DNA from: Campylobacter sp. MIT 99-7217
GTDB lineage: Bacteria > Campylobacterota > Campylobacteria > Campylobacterales > Campylobacteraceae
Direction of reading: 5' to 3'
Length of the DNA: 64,000 nucleotides
Assembly (NCBI RefSeq): GCF_006864365.1
Contig: NZ_QHLJ01000002.1
Span: 62,001-126,000, forward strand
The notes beneath the pieces are model-generated. The model saw nothing but the letters and a program-made list of their open reading frames with translations. It was not told the origin of the DNA and searched no databases. Made by a program: the position numbers and the translations under genes. This document shows, in pieces, positions 33,860-42,471 of the stretch (the first letter of the stretch is position 1; every line of letters starts with the position of its first letter).

Positions 33860-35223
33860 TTAAGTCCTTTTATGAGTTTTAACGCATCAAAGCTGTTTGG
33901 ATTGTGTTTATATTTTTTAGCCATAAGTGCGTGGGCTAAAACGGCATTTTTAGCAGCTTCTAAGGGTTTAAAATGAGCGCATAAAAGTGCAAGTATCATG
34001 CCGCTTAAAGCGTCTCCACTTCCTGCTTTAGCAAGGGCTTCATTTCCTAAATTTACCACAAAAAGCTGATTTTTTTGCACGATGATAGGATTTGCACCCT
34101 TTAAAACCAAAACACACTCAAAAGCACTTGCAAATTTTCTCGCATAAAAAAAGCGGTTTTGTTGCAAGTCTTTCACACTTAAATTCTCGTTAAAAGCTTT
34201 TTCATAAAGCCTTGTAAATTCCTTTGGATGCGGGGTTAAAATAGCGTCTCGTCGGTTTAAAAAATTTAAAATTTCCTCACTTAAAAAGCAATTTGCATCT
34301 AAAACTAAAGGGATTTTTTCTAAAAGCTTATCTTTTAAAAGCTCCAAATTAAGAAGCCCCATTCCAAGTGCGCCAGCCGTTGCGGTATTTTCAAAACGCT
34401 CTTTTATCATGATAAGAGGCGAAAAACTGCTAGGTGCGATAAGCGAGATGAGCCCTGCTCCAAAATTTAAAGCCGCTAGCCCAGCCAAAGTGCCAGCACT
34501 CGCACTTGCTGCGATGAAACCATGCCCAAAATCGCCCTTATTTGCACTTTTATTACGCTTTATAAGCCTTAGATCCTTTGCCTCAAGCAAAAAACTCTCA
34601 TTAAAAGGTGCAAATTTTTTCTCATCAAGTCCTAAATTTAAAAGTTTGATTTTCCCCACATTTGGCTTTGCAAAATCCTCTAGCAAAAGCTCTTTCATCG
34701 CTCCCATTGTCGCGGTAAGATCTGCTTTAAAGCTCGTTTTAAAACCAAGCCCACAAGGCACATCACAAGCAATTTTCAAAGCCTTGCTTTGATTTGCTCT
34801 TATGATAAGCTCTGCTAAATCATCATCTAAAGCCCTTTTTAAGCCACTTCCAAAGATACATTCTACAATCACATCAAATTTTTTAAACCGAGGCTCTTTT
34901 TTGAGAAAATGAAGCTTCAAATTTTTAGCGATTTGAAGCTGTTTTTCAAAAAGAGCGGATTTTTTGAGCTTTTCATCGACACAAAAAAGGCGGATTTTTT
35001 TAAAATCATTTTGTAAAATTCGAGCCGCAACAAGCCCGTCAGCTGCATTATTTCCACCGCCTAATAAAAAAAGTATCCTAGGCTTTGATTTTTTTTTCAA
35101 AAGCTTTTTTTTGATTAAATCTGCTAAATTTAGCCCGGCATTTTCCATCAAAATCAACTCATCAAGCCCTAAATTTACGGCTCTTTCATCAAGTTTTTTG
35201 CAGTCTTTGTAAATTGCTTTCAT
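33850..35223 (-). CDS. nnrD: Bifunctional NAD(P)H-hydrate repair enzyme NnrE/NnrD
   Basis: The 457-aa protein has an N-terminal YjeF_N epimerase domain (about 1-205: ELILMENAGLNLADLI, FLLGGGNNAADGL, VECIFGSGL, IACDVPCGLG) and a C-terminal ADP-dependent dehydratase domain (about 225-457) with ILTPHPKEFTRLY and the kinase-like GNEALAKAGSGDALSGMI. It restores hydrated NADH/NADPH. It overlaps both purN and the NYN-domain gene, so it is co-translated. C. jejuni equivalent is Cj0188c. Confidence 0.93.
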   Translation of the reverse strand: MKAIYKDCKKLDERAVNLGLDELILMENAGLNLADLIKKKLLKKKSKPRILFLLGGGNNAADGLVAARILQNDFKKIRLFCVDEKLKKSALFEKQLQIAKNLKLHFLKKEPRFKKFDVIVECIFGSGLKRALDDDLAELIIRANQSKALKIACDVPCGLGFKTSFKADLTATMGAMKELLLEDFAKPNVGKIKLLNLGLDEKKFAPFNESFLLEAKDLRLIKRNKSANKGDFGHGFIAASASAGTLAGLAALNFGAGLISLIAPSSFSPLIMIKERFENTATAGALGMGLLNLELLKDKLLEKIPLVLDANCFLSEEILNFLNRRDAILTPHPKEFTRLYEKAFNENLSVKDLQQNRFFYARKFASAFECVLVLKGANPIIVQKNQLFVVNLGNEALAKAGSGDALSGMILALLCAHFKPLEAAKNAVLAHALMAKKYKHNPNSFDALKLIKGLKCL

Positions 35224-35903
35224 TCTTTTCTTACCAAAAAATAGATATTTTTTTCCCTTTCTTCCTCAAATTTACTCATCTTAGGCAAAAGCTTTTGTAT
35301 TAATGCACGAAAATTCTTAAAGCCATAGTTTTGTGGGTTAAAATCAGAGTATTTGCGGTTCATGTTGGTGCGGATTTGAGCGTATTCTGCACGACCTTTT
35401 TCATCGATTAGTTGTTCTGTTATGTTGATGAGATCTTTAAGATGATCCTTACTTAAAATGCTTTCTTTTTGGTTTTCATTTTGATCGAGATAAAAAAACT
35501 CACTAAAGGCATTGACATATGATTTTATAGACTTTTCAAGCCCCATTCCTATAACTTGCTTTTTGTTTTCTCTTAGCTTTTGTATCAAGGAAGTGTAATC
35601 ACTATCGCTTGAAACGATCACAAAAATATCAATATCCTTTTCATAAAAAATACTCATAATCTCAGTGATCAAATACATATCGCTTGAGTTTTTATTTGCC
35701 GCAAAATTAAACTGCTGCATGGCTATGATCGAATATTCAGCGATTTGCTCCCTCCAGCCTTGTAAATTCTTTTGAGTCCAATCTGCATAAATACGCTTAA
35801 TGATGATTTCTCCATAATCCAAAGCTATATCAAAAATCGCCTTTGCGTATTTTGCCGGGATATTTTCTGCGTCTATAAAAATCGCTATGCTTTTATTTTC
35901 CAT
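35220..35903 (-). CDS. NYN-domain protein with C-terminal LOTUS/OST-HTH domain
   Basis: Predicted RNA-binding protein or ribonuclease, 227 aa. The N-terminal NYN (PIN-like) domain begins SIAIFIDAENIPAKYAKAIFD (catalytic-type Asp11 and Asn14), with IVSSDSDYTSLIQKLRE (about 97-113) providing the other acidic residues. The C-terminal third (GRAEYAQIRTNMNRKY...NYGFKNFRALI) resembles a LOTUS/OST-HTH RNA-binding fold. It overlaps nnrD by 4 nt. The NYN-LOTUS pairing suggests RNA processing, but no substrate is known to me. Confidence 0.82.
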   Translation of the reverse strand: MENKSIAIFIDAENIPAKYAKAIFDIALDYGEIIIKRIYADWTQKNLQGWREQIAEYSIIAMQQFNFAANKNSSDMYLITEIMSIFYEKDIDIFVIVSSDSDYTSLIQKLRENKKQVIGMGLEKSIKSYVNAFSEFFYLDQNENQKESILSKDHLKDLINITEQLIDEKGRAEYAQIRTNMNRKYSDFNPQNYGFKNFRALIQKLLPKMSKFEEEREKNIYFLVRKE

Positions 35904-35913
35904 ATAACTTTCT

Positions 35914-36900
35914 TTATGAGGCTACAAAATACCTTGCCGCTAAGCTTTTATCAGCGAGCGAAGAAGCCTTGTAAAGCTTATCTTTAAAGCCTAATTCGTA
36001 TTCTTTTTGAGGCTCTGCCTTGCTGTAGCTTAAAGCGATCTTAAGGGCTAAATTTAAGTCATTTTCATTTATATTTTTATCCACCAAAGAATAAGCCCCA
36101 ACTAAGTCAAAAAGCTTTATTTCCTCGTATTTATCGGTTTTTAGCCCTCTTAAAAGCTCGTTTTCAAGCTCATTTCGCCCTACTATCATTTTTGCACCAT
36201 TTTCTAGCCTTAAATGGCGTCCGTATTTTAGAAGCTGGGCGTCATTTACCTGCATATTTTGATCAAATTCTTTGAAGTCTTTGATTTTCCTAGCAAAGCT
36301 TTCAAGAGTGAGCAAACAGCCACCTCCCGGGCTTTCAAAGTCTTCTAAGCCAAAAATAGCCGCAAGTTCAAGCTGTCTTTTACGGCTTCTACCACTTATG
36401 CCCTCAAGTTTTTCTCTATCCACCCAGCCAAGCCTTTCAGGCTTTGTTAGAGGCAAGTTTTTAGCGCACATAGGACGCAAGATAAGATCCTCATCATCGC
36501 CTGACAAGCTTTTTACCTTTGCCATAGCGTCATTTCTTTGACTCATGGGGCGTTGCCCTAAAACTTCGCCTGTTATGATAAAGCTTGCTTTTTCGCTTTC
36601 AAGCATAGCAAGAGCTGTTTTAAACATGAAAGCATGGCAATCAATGCAAGGATTAAAATGCTTGCCATAGCCATACTGAGGGTTAAAAAGCACCTTTTGC
36701 AAATACGCATTTCGCACATCAATCATCTCAAAGCTTGCTCCAACCATAGCCGCTCTTCTTGCCATAAGTTCGCTTTTGTCTTCTCTTGAGCCAAAGCCTA
36801 TGTTGATATTTAGAGCCTTTACTTCTATGCCTTGATCTGTGATAAGCTTCATAGCTAGCATACTATCAAGCCCACCACTAAAAAGTGCTAACGCTTTCAT
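35914..36900 (-). CDS. PP-loop ATPase (MnmA/ThiI-like tRNA-thiolation family)
   Basis: The 328-aa protein starts MKALALFSGGLDSMLAMK, with a PP-loop SGGLDS that binds ATP. Cysteines in NPCIDCHAFMF (about 80-90) are in the position of the catalytic Cys of sulfur-transferring relatives, and GEVLGQRPMSQ and SPGGGCLLT follow. Epsilonproteobacterial homologues are variously annotated as argininosuccinate synthase-like or as tRNA thiouridylases; the CxxC supports sulfur chemistry. It lacks the length and motifs of canonical MnmA. First gene of the operon with NYN, nnrD and purN. Confidence 0.7.
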   Translation of the reverse strand: MKALALFSGGLDSMLAMKLITDQGIEVKALNINIGFGSREDKSELMARRAAMVGASFEMIDVRNAYLQKVLFNPQYGYGKHFNPCIDCHAFMFKTALAMLESEKASFIITGEVLGQRPMSQRNDAMAKVKSLSGDDEDLILRPMCAKNLPLTKPERLGWVDREKLEGISGRSRKRQLELAAIFGLEDFESPGGGCLLTLESFARKIKDFKEFDQNMQVNDAQLLKYGRHLRLENGAKMIVGRNELENELLRGLKTDKYEEIKLFDLVGAYSLVDKNINENDLNLALKIALSYSKAEPQKEYELGFKDKLYKASSLADKSLAARYFVAS

Positions 36901-36928
36901 TTATTTTCCTTAGAGAATTTAAGGCAAA

Positions 36929-36934
36929 ATTATA
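36929..36934 (-). promoter_or_regulatory. Predicted -10 box for PP-loop/NYN/nnrD/purN operon
   Basis: The minus strand reads TATAAT in TTTGATATAATTTTGCC, about 29 nt before the start. This is one of a divergent pair with 36993-36998. Confidence 0.6.
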
Positions 36935-36992
36935 TCAAAATAAGGTTACATTCTCTTTGGTATAACTTAAACTTCATATAACAAAATTTAGA

Positions 36993-36998
36993 TATAAT
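36993..36998 (+). promoter_or_regulatory. Predicted -10 box for the first LOS-region glycosyltransferase
   Basis: TATAAT in TTTAGATATAATCTTGCC, with AAGGAC as ribosome site before the TTG start at 37022. The context closely mirrors the minus-strand promoter 60 bp away. Confidence 0.6.
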
Positions 36999-37021
36999 CT
37001 TGCCTTAAAAAGGACTAGAAT

Positions 37022-38266
37022 TTGCAAAACCCACTTGTTAGTATCATAATCCCTATTTTTAATGTGAAAAACTATCTTAAAGAATGTCTTGAAAGTGTTA
37101 TAAATCAAAGCTATAAAAATTTAGATATTATCTTAGTTGATGATGGAAGCGAAGATGAAAGTTTAGAGCTTTGCCTTGAGTATGCGAAAAAAGATAAAAG
37201 GATTTTTGTCATTTCAAAGCCAAATGGTGGGTTAAGTTCGGCAAGAAATACAGGACTTGAGTTTATCAAAGGCACTGCTTTGAGAAGCTTTTTTGAAGAT
37301 TTTGCAAATTCCTCCACAAATGTGGGAATTTCAAGCTTTACAAAAACCCTAAGCTTTGATGAAAGCGTTAAAATCTTAAGCCCAAATGAAATAAACAAGC
37401 ATTTTAAGCTTAAAGCTTCAAATTTCATTCAAAGTGATTTAGAAAATATCAATGATTTTATAATTCAAGAACTGCCTAAAAGAATCATTCATTTTGTAGA
37501 TAGTGATGATTATTTAAAACTTGATTGTATAGAATTTTGCGTGAGGCAAATGCAAAGAGAAAAGCTTGAAATTTGTATGCATGAGTGGATAGAATTTCAT
37601 GAAAGCAATCAACAATTCATCACAAATCAAACAAAGCTTAAAAATAAACAATCCCTCTTTGACAAAGGACTTGATTTTTTGATCAAAAATAGATTTTATG
37701 ATTTTTTCTTTGCATGGCAAGGAAGCTTTCAAAGTGAAATTTTAAACCGCTATAAGCTTCGTTTTACCCACGGAATTTACCATGAGGATCACGACTTTGG
37801 CACCTTACTTTTTTGCTTAGCTTTGAGGATTTTAAAATCTGATTATAAGGGCTATATTTACAGGATAAGGGCTAATTCTATAACGACAAGCCAAAATGAT
37901 GATACATTTCCTCAAAAACTTCCTAAATTTTTAGAGCCTTTAAAACCATATTTTACAAGTTATAAGGATTTAAGAGAATATTTTAGAACATATGGTAATG
38001 TCATCATCGCGTATAATATTTATAATTTTTCTAAAACACAAAATAATTCAAGAAAAGAAAAAAAATTTTTCAAAAAATGTATTTTTAGATACAGCTATGA
38101 TTATATTTTTAATTTTTCTCATTTCAATTATCTTGATCCTAAAGCCTTGCTTGACAAAATGAGCATTAATGCAAAAAAGCTTAGGAAATTTTTGGTATTA
38201 AGAATGTATTGGCGTAATCCTAAGAAAATTTTTTCTTTATTTAATTCCAGCCCAAAAAAGCCATAA
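37022..38266 (+). CDS. Family 2 glycosyltransferase (LOS), with a long insert
   Basis: The 414-aa GT-A enzyme starts at TTG. The nucleotide-sugar half is clear: VSIIIPIFNVKNYLKECLESV, DDGSEDES and GGLSSARNTGLEFIKG (to about residue 86). About 70 residues then intervene before the metal-binding VDSDDYL (about 160), where typical GT2 enzymes have only a few. A basic C-terminal region follows, without membrane anchor. Paralogous to the convergent gene at 38237, which has the same insert position. Similar GT2 genes lie in C. jejuni LOS loci. Donor and acceptor cannot be told. Confidence 0.85.
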   Translation: MQNPLVSIIIPIFNVKNYLKECLESVINQSYKNLDIILVDDGSEDESLELCLEYAKKDKRIFVISKPNGGLSSARNTGLEFIKGTALRSFFEDFANSSTNVGISSFTKTLSFDESVKILSPNEINKHFKLKASNFIQSDLENINDFIIQELPKRIIHFVDSDDYLKLDCIEFCVRQMQREKLEICMHEWIEFHESNQQFITNQTKLKNKQSLFDKGLDFLIKNRFYDFFFAWQGSFQSEILNRYKLRFTHGIYHEDHDFGTLLFCLALRILKSDYKGYIYRIRANSITTSQNDDTFPQKLPKFLEPLKPYFTSYKDLREYFRTYGNVIIAYNIYNFSKTQNNSRKEKKFFKKCIFRYSYDYIFNFSHFNYLDPKALLDKMSINAKKLRKFLVLRMYWRNPKKIFSLFNSSPKKP

Positions 38267-39364
38267 TTTATAAGCAATTTTATTTTTACAAAAAGGCTTT
38301 AACTCCTTTGAATATGAGCTTAAATTTAAGGGATCTTTGTCAAAGTTTTTGATTTTTAAAGCTTGCTTGCAGTAATTTGGTAAAAAAAGATTTTTAATCA
38401 CTTTTTTAGTAAAATCATCATTATTTGATCTTATAAATTCTATCAAAGCCAAAGAAACCTTAGTAAAATTATGTATCTCATAATAAGCTTTAACCCCATC
38501 TTCATCATCAAAGTCCCTATGCAAATGCTCTAAATTTGAAGGTAATTTTATCTTTTTGATAGCATTGGTACTTGAGTTTGGACGAATTCTATAATGATAT
38601 AAAATTTTAGGCAAAATGTAGATATTTTTTGCACTTGAAAAAAGTAAAATCCCAAAATGATGATCCTCAGCATAAATATGCTCAATAAATTTAAGTTTTA
38701 AGCTTTTCAAAAAATTAAAATCAATCAAGCCCATAAAAGAAAAGGCAAATTTTTTCTTTTTAGTAACAATGCTTTGTTTAAGCCATTCTTTAGAGCTTAT
38801 AACGCCTTCTTTAAATCTGTATTGTTTGAGCCATGATTTACTTTCTTTTTTGGACTTTTCCACCCCATCATACACGCAGTCATAATCAAACCATACGATA
38901 TCCATACCCAAAGCCTTATTTATGCACTCTTCAAGGCAGGTTTTTTCCCAAAAATCATCACTATCTAAAAAGATGATATAATCAACACTACAAATTCTAA
39001 AATTTTCCCTTATGGTGTAAATTTGCTTGATATTTTTAGGATTTTCATTGGATATTTTATAAACTCTAAACTCACTTTCTTTGCTCAAGCTTTCATCAAA
39101 ACAAAGCTTAAATCCTTCACAAAAAAGCTCTATGCCTACATTTCTAGCTACGCTTTGACCTGCGTTTTCTTTATCGATGAGGATTATTCTTTCATCTTTT
39201 AGGGCGTATTTTTTGGCAATTTCAAGGCTATTATCGCTTGATCCGTCATTTATCAAAATAATTTCTAAATTCGTATAAGTTTGATTTAAAACGCTATCTA
39301 AACACTCTTCTAAATACTTTTCAACATTGTATATAGGTATAATCACGCCAACTTTTTTTTGCAT
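38237..39364 (-). CDS. Family 2 glycosyltransferase (LOS), convergent paralogue
   Basis: GT2 enzyme of 375 aa starting VGVIIPIYNVEKYLEECLDSVLNQ. NDGSSDNS and GQSVARNVGIELF follow, then a ~45-residue insert before IIFLDSDDFW (about 130). The C-terminal tail is basic, and EDHHFGILLF is shared in form with the EDHDFGTLLF of the convergent gene. The last 30 nt overlap the 3' end of the gene on the other strand, so both C-termini share DNA. It is the only LOS gene on the minus strand in this half of the locus. Confidence 0.85.
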   Translation of the reverse strand: MQKKVGVIIPIYNVEKYLEECLDSVLNQTYTNLEIILINDGSSDNSLEIAKKYALKDERIILIDKENAGQSVARNVGIELFCEGFKLCFDESLSKESEFRVYKISNENPKNIKQIYTIRENFRICSVDYIIFLDSDDFWEKTCLEECINKALGMDIVWFDYDCVYDGVEKSKKESKSWLKQYRFKEGVISSKEWLKQSIVTKKKKFAFSFMGLIDFNFLKSLKLKFIEHIYAEDHHFGILLFSSAKNIYILPKILYHYRIRPNSSTNAIKKIKLPSNLEHLHRDFDDEDGVKAYYEIHNFTKVSLALIEFIRSNNDDFTKKVIKNLFLPNYCKQALKIKNFDKDPLNLSSYSKELKPFCKNKIAYKLWLFWAGIK

Positions 39365-39466
39365 TCAAAACTCCTTGAAATAAATTATAACAAAACATAT
39401 TTTATTACATGATAAAATAAATAAGATTTGAAAAACACTTTTAGAAATAATAAAGAGTTTTTTAGA

Positions 39467-39472
39467 TATAGT
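39467..39472 (+). promoter_or_regulatory. Predicted -10 box for the rmlA-rmlB operon
   Basis: TATAGT in TTTTTAGATATAGTTTCC, about 42 nt before the rmlA ATG; AAGGAAG lies just before the start. It would drive the long amino-sugar operon. Confidence 0.5.
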
Positions 39473-39513
39473 TTCCCATAAAAATATAAATCACTCATTT
39501 TTTAAGGAAGATT

Positions 39514-40389
39514 ATGAAAGGTATAATCTTAGCGGGAGGAAGTGGGACTAGACTTTTTCCAAGTACTTTAACCCTATGCAAACAACTTTTACCAGTCTAT
39601 GATAAGCCAATGATTTATTACCCTCTTTCTGTTTTAATGCTTGCCTCTATTCGTGAAGTTCTCATTATTTCCACTCCTAAAGATACTCCTAAATTTAAAG
39701 AACTTTTTGGAGATGGATCTTGGCTTGGAATGCATTTTGAATACATTATCCAAGAAAAACCGGAAGGCTTAGCTCAAGGACTTATTTTAGCTGAAAATTT
39801 CGCCAAAGGAGATGATCTTTGCCTTATCTTGGGTGATAATGTATTTTATGGACAAGGATTAAGTACTTATCTTGCAAATGCGAAAGAATGGGTCAAATCA
39901 AACTATGCAACCATATTTTCCTATCATGTTAATGATCCTTGGCGTTTTGGTGTTGCACAAATTGATAAAGAAGGTAAGGTTTTAAGTCTTGAAGAAAAAC
40001 CTAAAGAACCCAAGTCAAACTATGCTGTTACTGGATTATATTTTTATGATAATAAATGCATAGAATATGCTAAAAGCATAAAGCCAAGTGCTAGAGGCGA
40101 ATTAGAAATAACTGATGTAAATTTAAAATACCTCGAAGCTTCGAAGCTTAAAAGTATAAATTTAGGTAGAGGCTTTGCATGGCTTGATACAGGGACACAT
40201 GATAGTTTGATAGAGGCTGGAAGTTTTGTACAAACCATAGAGCTAAGGCAAGGATACAAGATCGCTTGTTTGGAAGAAATTGCTTTTAATAATGGCTGGA
40301 TTGATGCGAATTTATTATCCCAAAGAGCAAAACTACTACAAAAAAGTTCTTACGGCGAATATCTTTCAAAGATCTTAAAGGAAAAGTAA
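39514..40389 (+). CDS. rmlA: Glucose-1-phosphate thymidylyltransferase RmlA
   Basis: Makes dTDP-glucose from dTTP and glucose-1-phosphate. The 291-aa length is standard. Nucleotide-binding GGSGTRLFPST lies at residues 8-18, with PVYDKPMIYYPLSVLM, LGDNVFYGQG and EEKPKEPKSNYAVTGLY. The C-terminus (AFNNGWIDANLL) fits tetrameric RmlA. First gene of the dTDP-sugar operon; rmlB follows after 4 nt. rmlC and rmlD are absent from the window, so the product is not rhamnose here. Confidence 0.96.
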   Translation: MKGIILAGGSGTRLFPSTLTLCKQLLPVYDKPMIYYPLSVLMLASIREVLIISTPKDTPKFKELFGDGSWLGMHFEYIIQEKPEGLAQGLILAENFAKGDDLCLILGDNVFYGQGLSTYLANAKEWVKSNYATIFSYHVNDPWRFGVAQIDKEGKVLSLEEKPKEPKSNYAVTGLYFYDNKCIEYAKSIKPSARGELEITDVNLKYLEASKLKSINLGRGFAWLDTGTHDSLIEAGSFVQTIELRQGYKIACLEEIAFNNGWIDANLLSQRAKLLQKSSYGEYLSKILKEK

Positions 40390-40393
40390 GATC

Positions 40394-41437
40394 ATGAATA
40401 CTATCTTAGTAACCGGTGGAGCCGGATTTATAGGCAGTAACTTTATTTTTCATTATCTTAATAATAATCCCGAAGATAAGATCATCAATCTTGACTTACT
40501 AACATATGCTGGAAATTTAGATAATCTTAAAGCATTAAAAGATCATTCAAACTATGTTTTTATGCAAGGAGATATCAACGATAAAGATCTCGTTTCTAAG
40601 CTTTTTCGCGAATACAAAATAAATGCAGTAATACACTTTGCCGCCGAATCACATGTAGATAATTCTATTAACACTCCTGATATTTTTATTAAAACAAATA
40701 TTAATGGCACTTTTAATCTACTCTTATGTGCTTATGAATATTGGTATGAAAAACCTTTCTTAGCAAAAAAAGGCTTAGAAAATACTTTATTTCATCATAT
40801 CAGCACAGATGAGGTTTTTGGAAGTTTGAAAGAAAGTGGTTTTTTTAGCGAAACATCGCCTTATGCACCAAATTCCCCTTATTCTGCCTCAAAGGCAAGT
40901 AGTGATATGCTTGTTAGAAGCTATGCTCATACTTATGGTTTGAATGCTGTAATTACGAACTGCTCAAATAACTACGGACCTCATCAACATGATGAAAAAT
41001 TAATACCAACAATCATTCGTAATGCCTTAGCAAACAAAGATATTCCTATTTATGGAGATGGTAAAAATATTAGAGATTGGCTCTATGTGATTGATCATTG
41101 CAAGGGCATTGAAAAAGTATTTCATTATGGTTTAAAAAATTGCAAAAATAAAAAGGATAATGAGGGATTTTTTGATAATTTTTGCATAGGTGCAAACGAG
41201 GAACATCAAAATTTGGAAATTGCAAGAATAATTTGTGAAATTTTAGATACAAAACTCCCTAAAAACACAAGCTATAAAGAGCAAATCCGTTTTGTTGCCG
41301 ATAGAGCAGGACATGATAGAAGATATGCTATTGACTCTACGAAAATACGAGAACAACTAGGCTTTAAAGCAGATGAGAGTTTTGAAAGCGGTTTAGAAAA
41401 AACCATTTTGTATTATATTCAAAAATATAAAGGTTGA
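40394..41437 (+). CDS. rmlB: dTDP-glucose 4,6-dehydratase RmlB
   Basis: SDR enzyme of 347 aa that converts dTDP-glucose to dTDP-4-keto-6-deoxyglucose. NAD-binding TGGAGFIGSN is at residues 7-16; the catalytic STDEVFGSL (Asp-Glu pair) and YSASKASSD (Tyr-x3-Lys) are intact; the substrate motif NNYGPHQHDEKLIP is present. Its product is the branch point used by the ketoisomerases at 42024 and 42472. rmlA and rmlB come before the amino-sugar genes, as in the dTDP-Qui3N/Fuc3N clusters. Confidence 0.96.
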   Translation: MNTILVTGGAGFIGSNFIFHYLNNNPEDKIINLDLLTYAGNLDNLKALKDHSNYVFMQGDINDKDLVSKLFREYKINAVIHFAAESHVDNSINTPDIFIKTNINGTFNLLLCAYEYWYEKPFLAKKGLENTLFHHISTDEVFGSLKESGFFSETSPYAPNSPYSASKASSDMLVRSYAHTYGLNAVITNCSNNYGPHQHDEKLIPTIIRNALANKDIPIYGDGKNIRDWLYVIDHCKGIEKVFHYGLKNCKNKKDNEGFFDNFCIGANEEHQNLEIARIICEILDTKLPKNTSYKEQIRFVADRAGHDRRYAIDSTKIREQLGFKADESFESGLEKTILYYIQKYKG

Positions 41438-41444
41438 TTAAAAT

Positions 41445-42013
41445 ATGAAAAAAATAGCAAAGTTCTTGCAAAAATTTCGTATCTTTTGGTTTAAATCTAT
41501 ACTTTCAGATCACAAAGTGCAAACAAAGGCAAATATTTTATCCCCTACTCTTTTTTTGCAAAATGATGGAAAGATCAATATAGAAGGGAGTGTAACGCTC
41601 GGATATTTCCCATCTCCAAAATTTTATAGCGGATATAATCACATAGAAACTCGCAGGGGGGGGGGATTAACATAGACAAAAACTCTTATCTTAATAATAA
41701 TTTTTATTTGTGTGCTGATAAAAATCATATCAGCATTGGGAAAAATTGTCTTATAGGTGTTGATTTTTGCGTTATAAACTCTGATTTTCATGCTCTTTAC
41801 ATAAAAGATAGAACAGATATAAATAAGGTTAAATCAGCAGATGTTATCATAGAAGATGATTGTTTTATAGGAGCAAATGTTACCATCTTAAAAGGAGTTT
41901 GCATAGGTGCAGGAAGTGTGATAGGGTGTGGAAGTGTGGTTACAAAATCATTTGAAAAAAACTCTATCATCGCTGGAAATCCAGCTCGCCTTATCAAAAC
42001 AATTATTCAGTGA
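41445..42013 (+). pseudogene. Left-handed beta-helix acyltransferase, switched out of frame by a G10 tract
   Basis: The start codon opens a frame that stops at 41673-41675 after the tract (…[11 protein letters not shown]). The rest of the protein ([13 protein letters not shown]... [60 protein letters not shown]) continues in the +2 frame to 42013. Eleven (or eight) G would join them into a 189-aa hexapeptide-repeat acetyltransferase of the WbbJ/maltose-acetyltransferase type. As assembled it is OFF. Its intact stop would be 10 nt before the next gene's ATG. Target is probably a sugar hydroxyl or amino group of LOS. Confidence 0.85.
41656..41665 (+). repeat. Poly-G tract (G10), out of register
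   Basis: Ten G. With 11 or 8 G the acyltransferase reads through; with 9 G it meets TAA within two codons; with 10 G it ends at 41675. Confidence 0.95.
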
Positions 42014-42023
42014 AAGGAAAAGC

Positions 42024-42461
42024 ATGAATTACAAAATCATTGATCTTAAAAGCAATGAAAGCGAAAATGCCCTTCTCATAGCTTGCGAGAAAAACCAAAA
42101 TTGTCCCTTTGAGATCAAAAGAATTTTTTATATTTATAATACAAACAACGAATGCATAAGAGGCAATCACGCTAATAAAAACTCTCAGTTTTTGTTTATC
42201 ATGATGAATGGGAGTTGCAAAATAAAAATCGATGATGGGAAAAGCACTGAAATTATAAATCTAAAAGAAAAACATAAGGCTCTTTATATAGATAAAATGA
42301 TATGGAAACAAATGTATGACTTTTCCAAAGATGCCATTTTACTAGTGCTTACAAATACTCACTATGATAAAAACGAATACATCAAAGACTATGAAGAATT
42401 TAAAAAACTCATGGGGGGGGGGGTTAGAGAATTTTTAAACCCTTACTCTAAGGTAGCTTAA
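42024..42461 (+). CDS. Cupin sugar 3,4-ketoisomerase paralogue 1 (FdtA/QdtA family, HAN variant)
   Basis: The 145-aa protein starts at ATG after AAAGGAAAAGC. It is of the WlaRB/FdtA/QdtA family that isomerises dTDP-4-keto-6-deoxyglucose to the 3-keto sugar: PFEIKRIFYIYN (about 28-39), IRGNHANKNSQ (45-55), then a beta-helix strand set and KDAILLVLTNTHYDKNEYI. The family's HxH motif reads His49-Ala-Asn51; the second His is lost. The 3' end carries a G11 tract; the present register adds GGGVREFLNPYSKVA. It may be weakly active, inactive, or product-shifted. Confidence 0.8.
   Translation: MNYKIIDLKSNESENALLIACEKNQNCPFEIKRIFYIYNTNNECIRGNHANKNSQFLFIMMNGSCKIKIDDGKSTEIINLKEKHKALYIDKMIWKQMYDFSKDAILLVLTNTHYDKNEYIKDYEEFKKLMGGGVREFLNPYSKVA
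42413..42423 (+). repeat. Poly-G tract (G11) at the 3' end of ketoisomerase 1
   Basis: Eleven G including that of the preceding ATG codon. At 11 G the frame ends at 42461, 10 nt before the next start. At 10 G the tail becomes LENF then stop; at 12 G it stops at once. Confidence 0.95.
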
Positions 42462-42471
42462 GGGTTTAAAA

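Noticed and set aside
34409-34792. 127-codon plus-strand frame antisense to nnrD
   Set aside because: Ser/Ala/Lys-rich translation typical of a reverse-frame shadow; nnrD is a clear gene.
38237-38266. Convergent overlap read as a frameshift at the end of one glycosyltransferase
   Set aside because: Both frames are clean to their stops and both C-termini are plausible.
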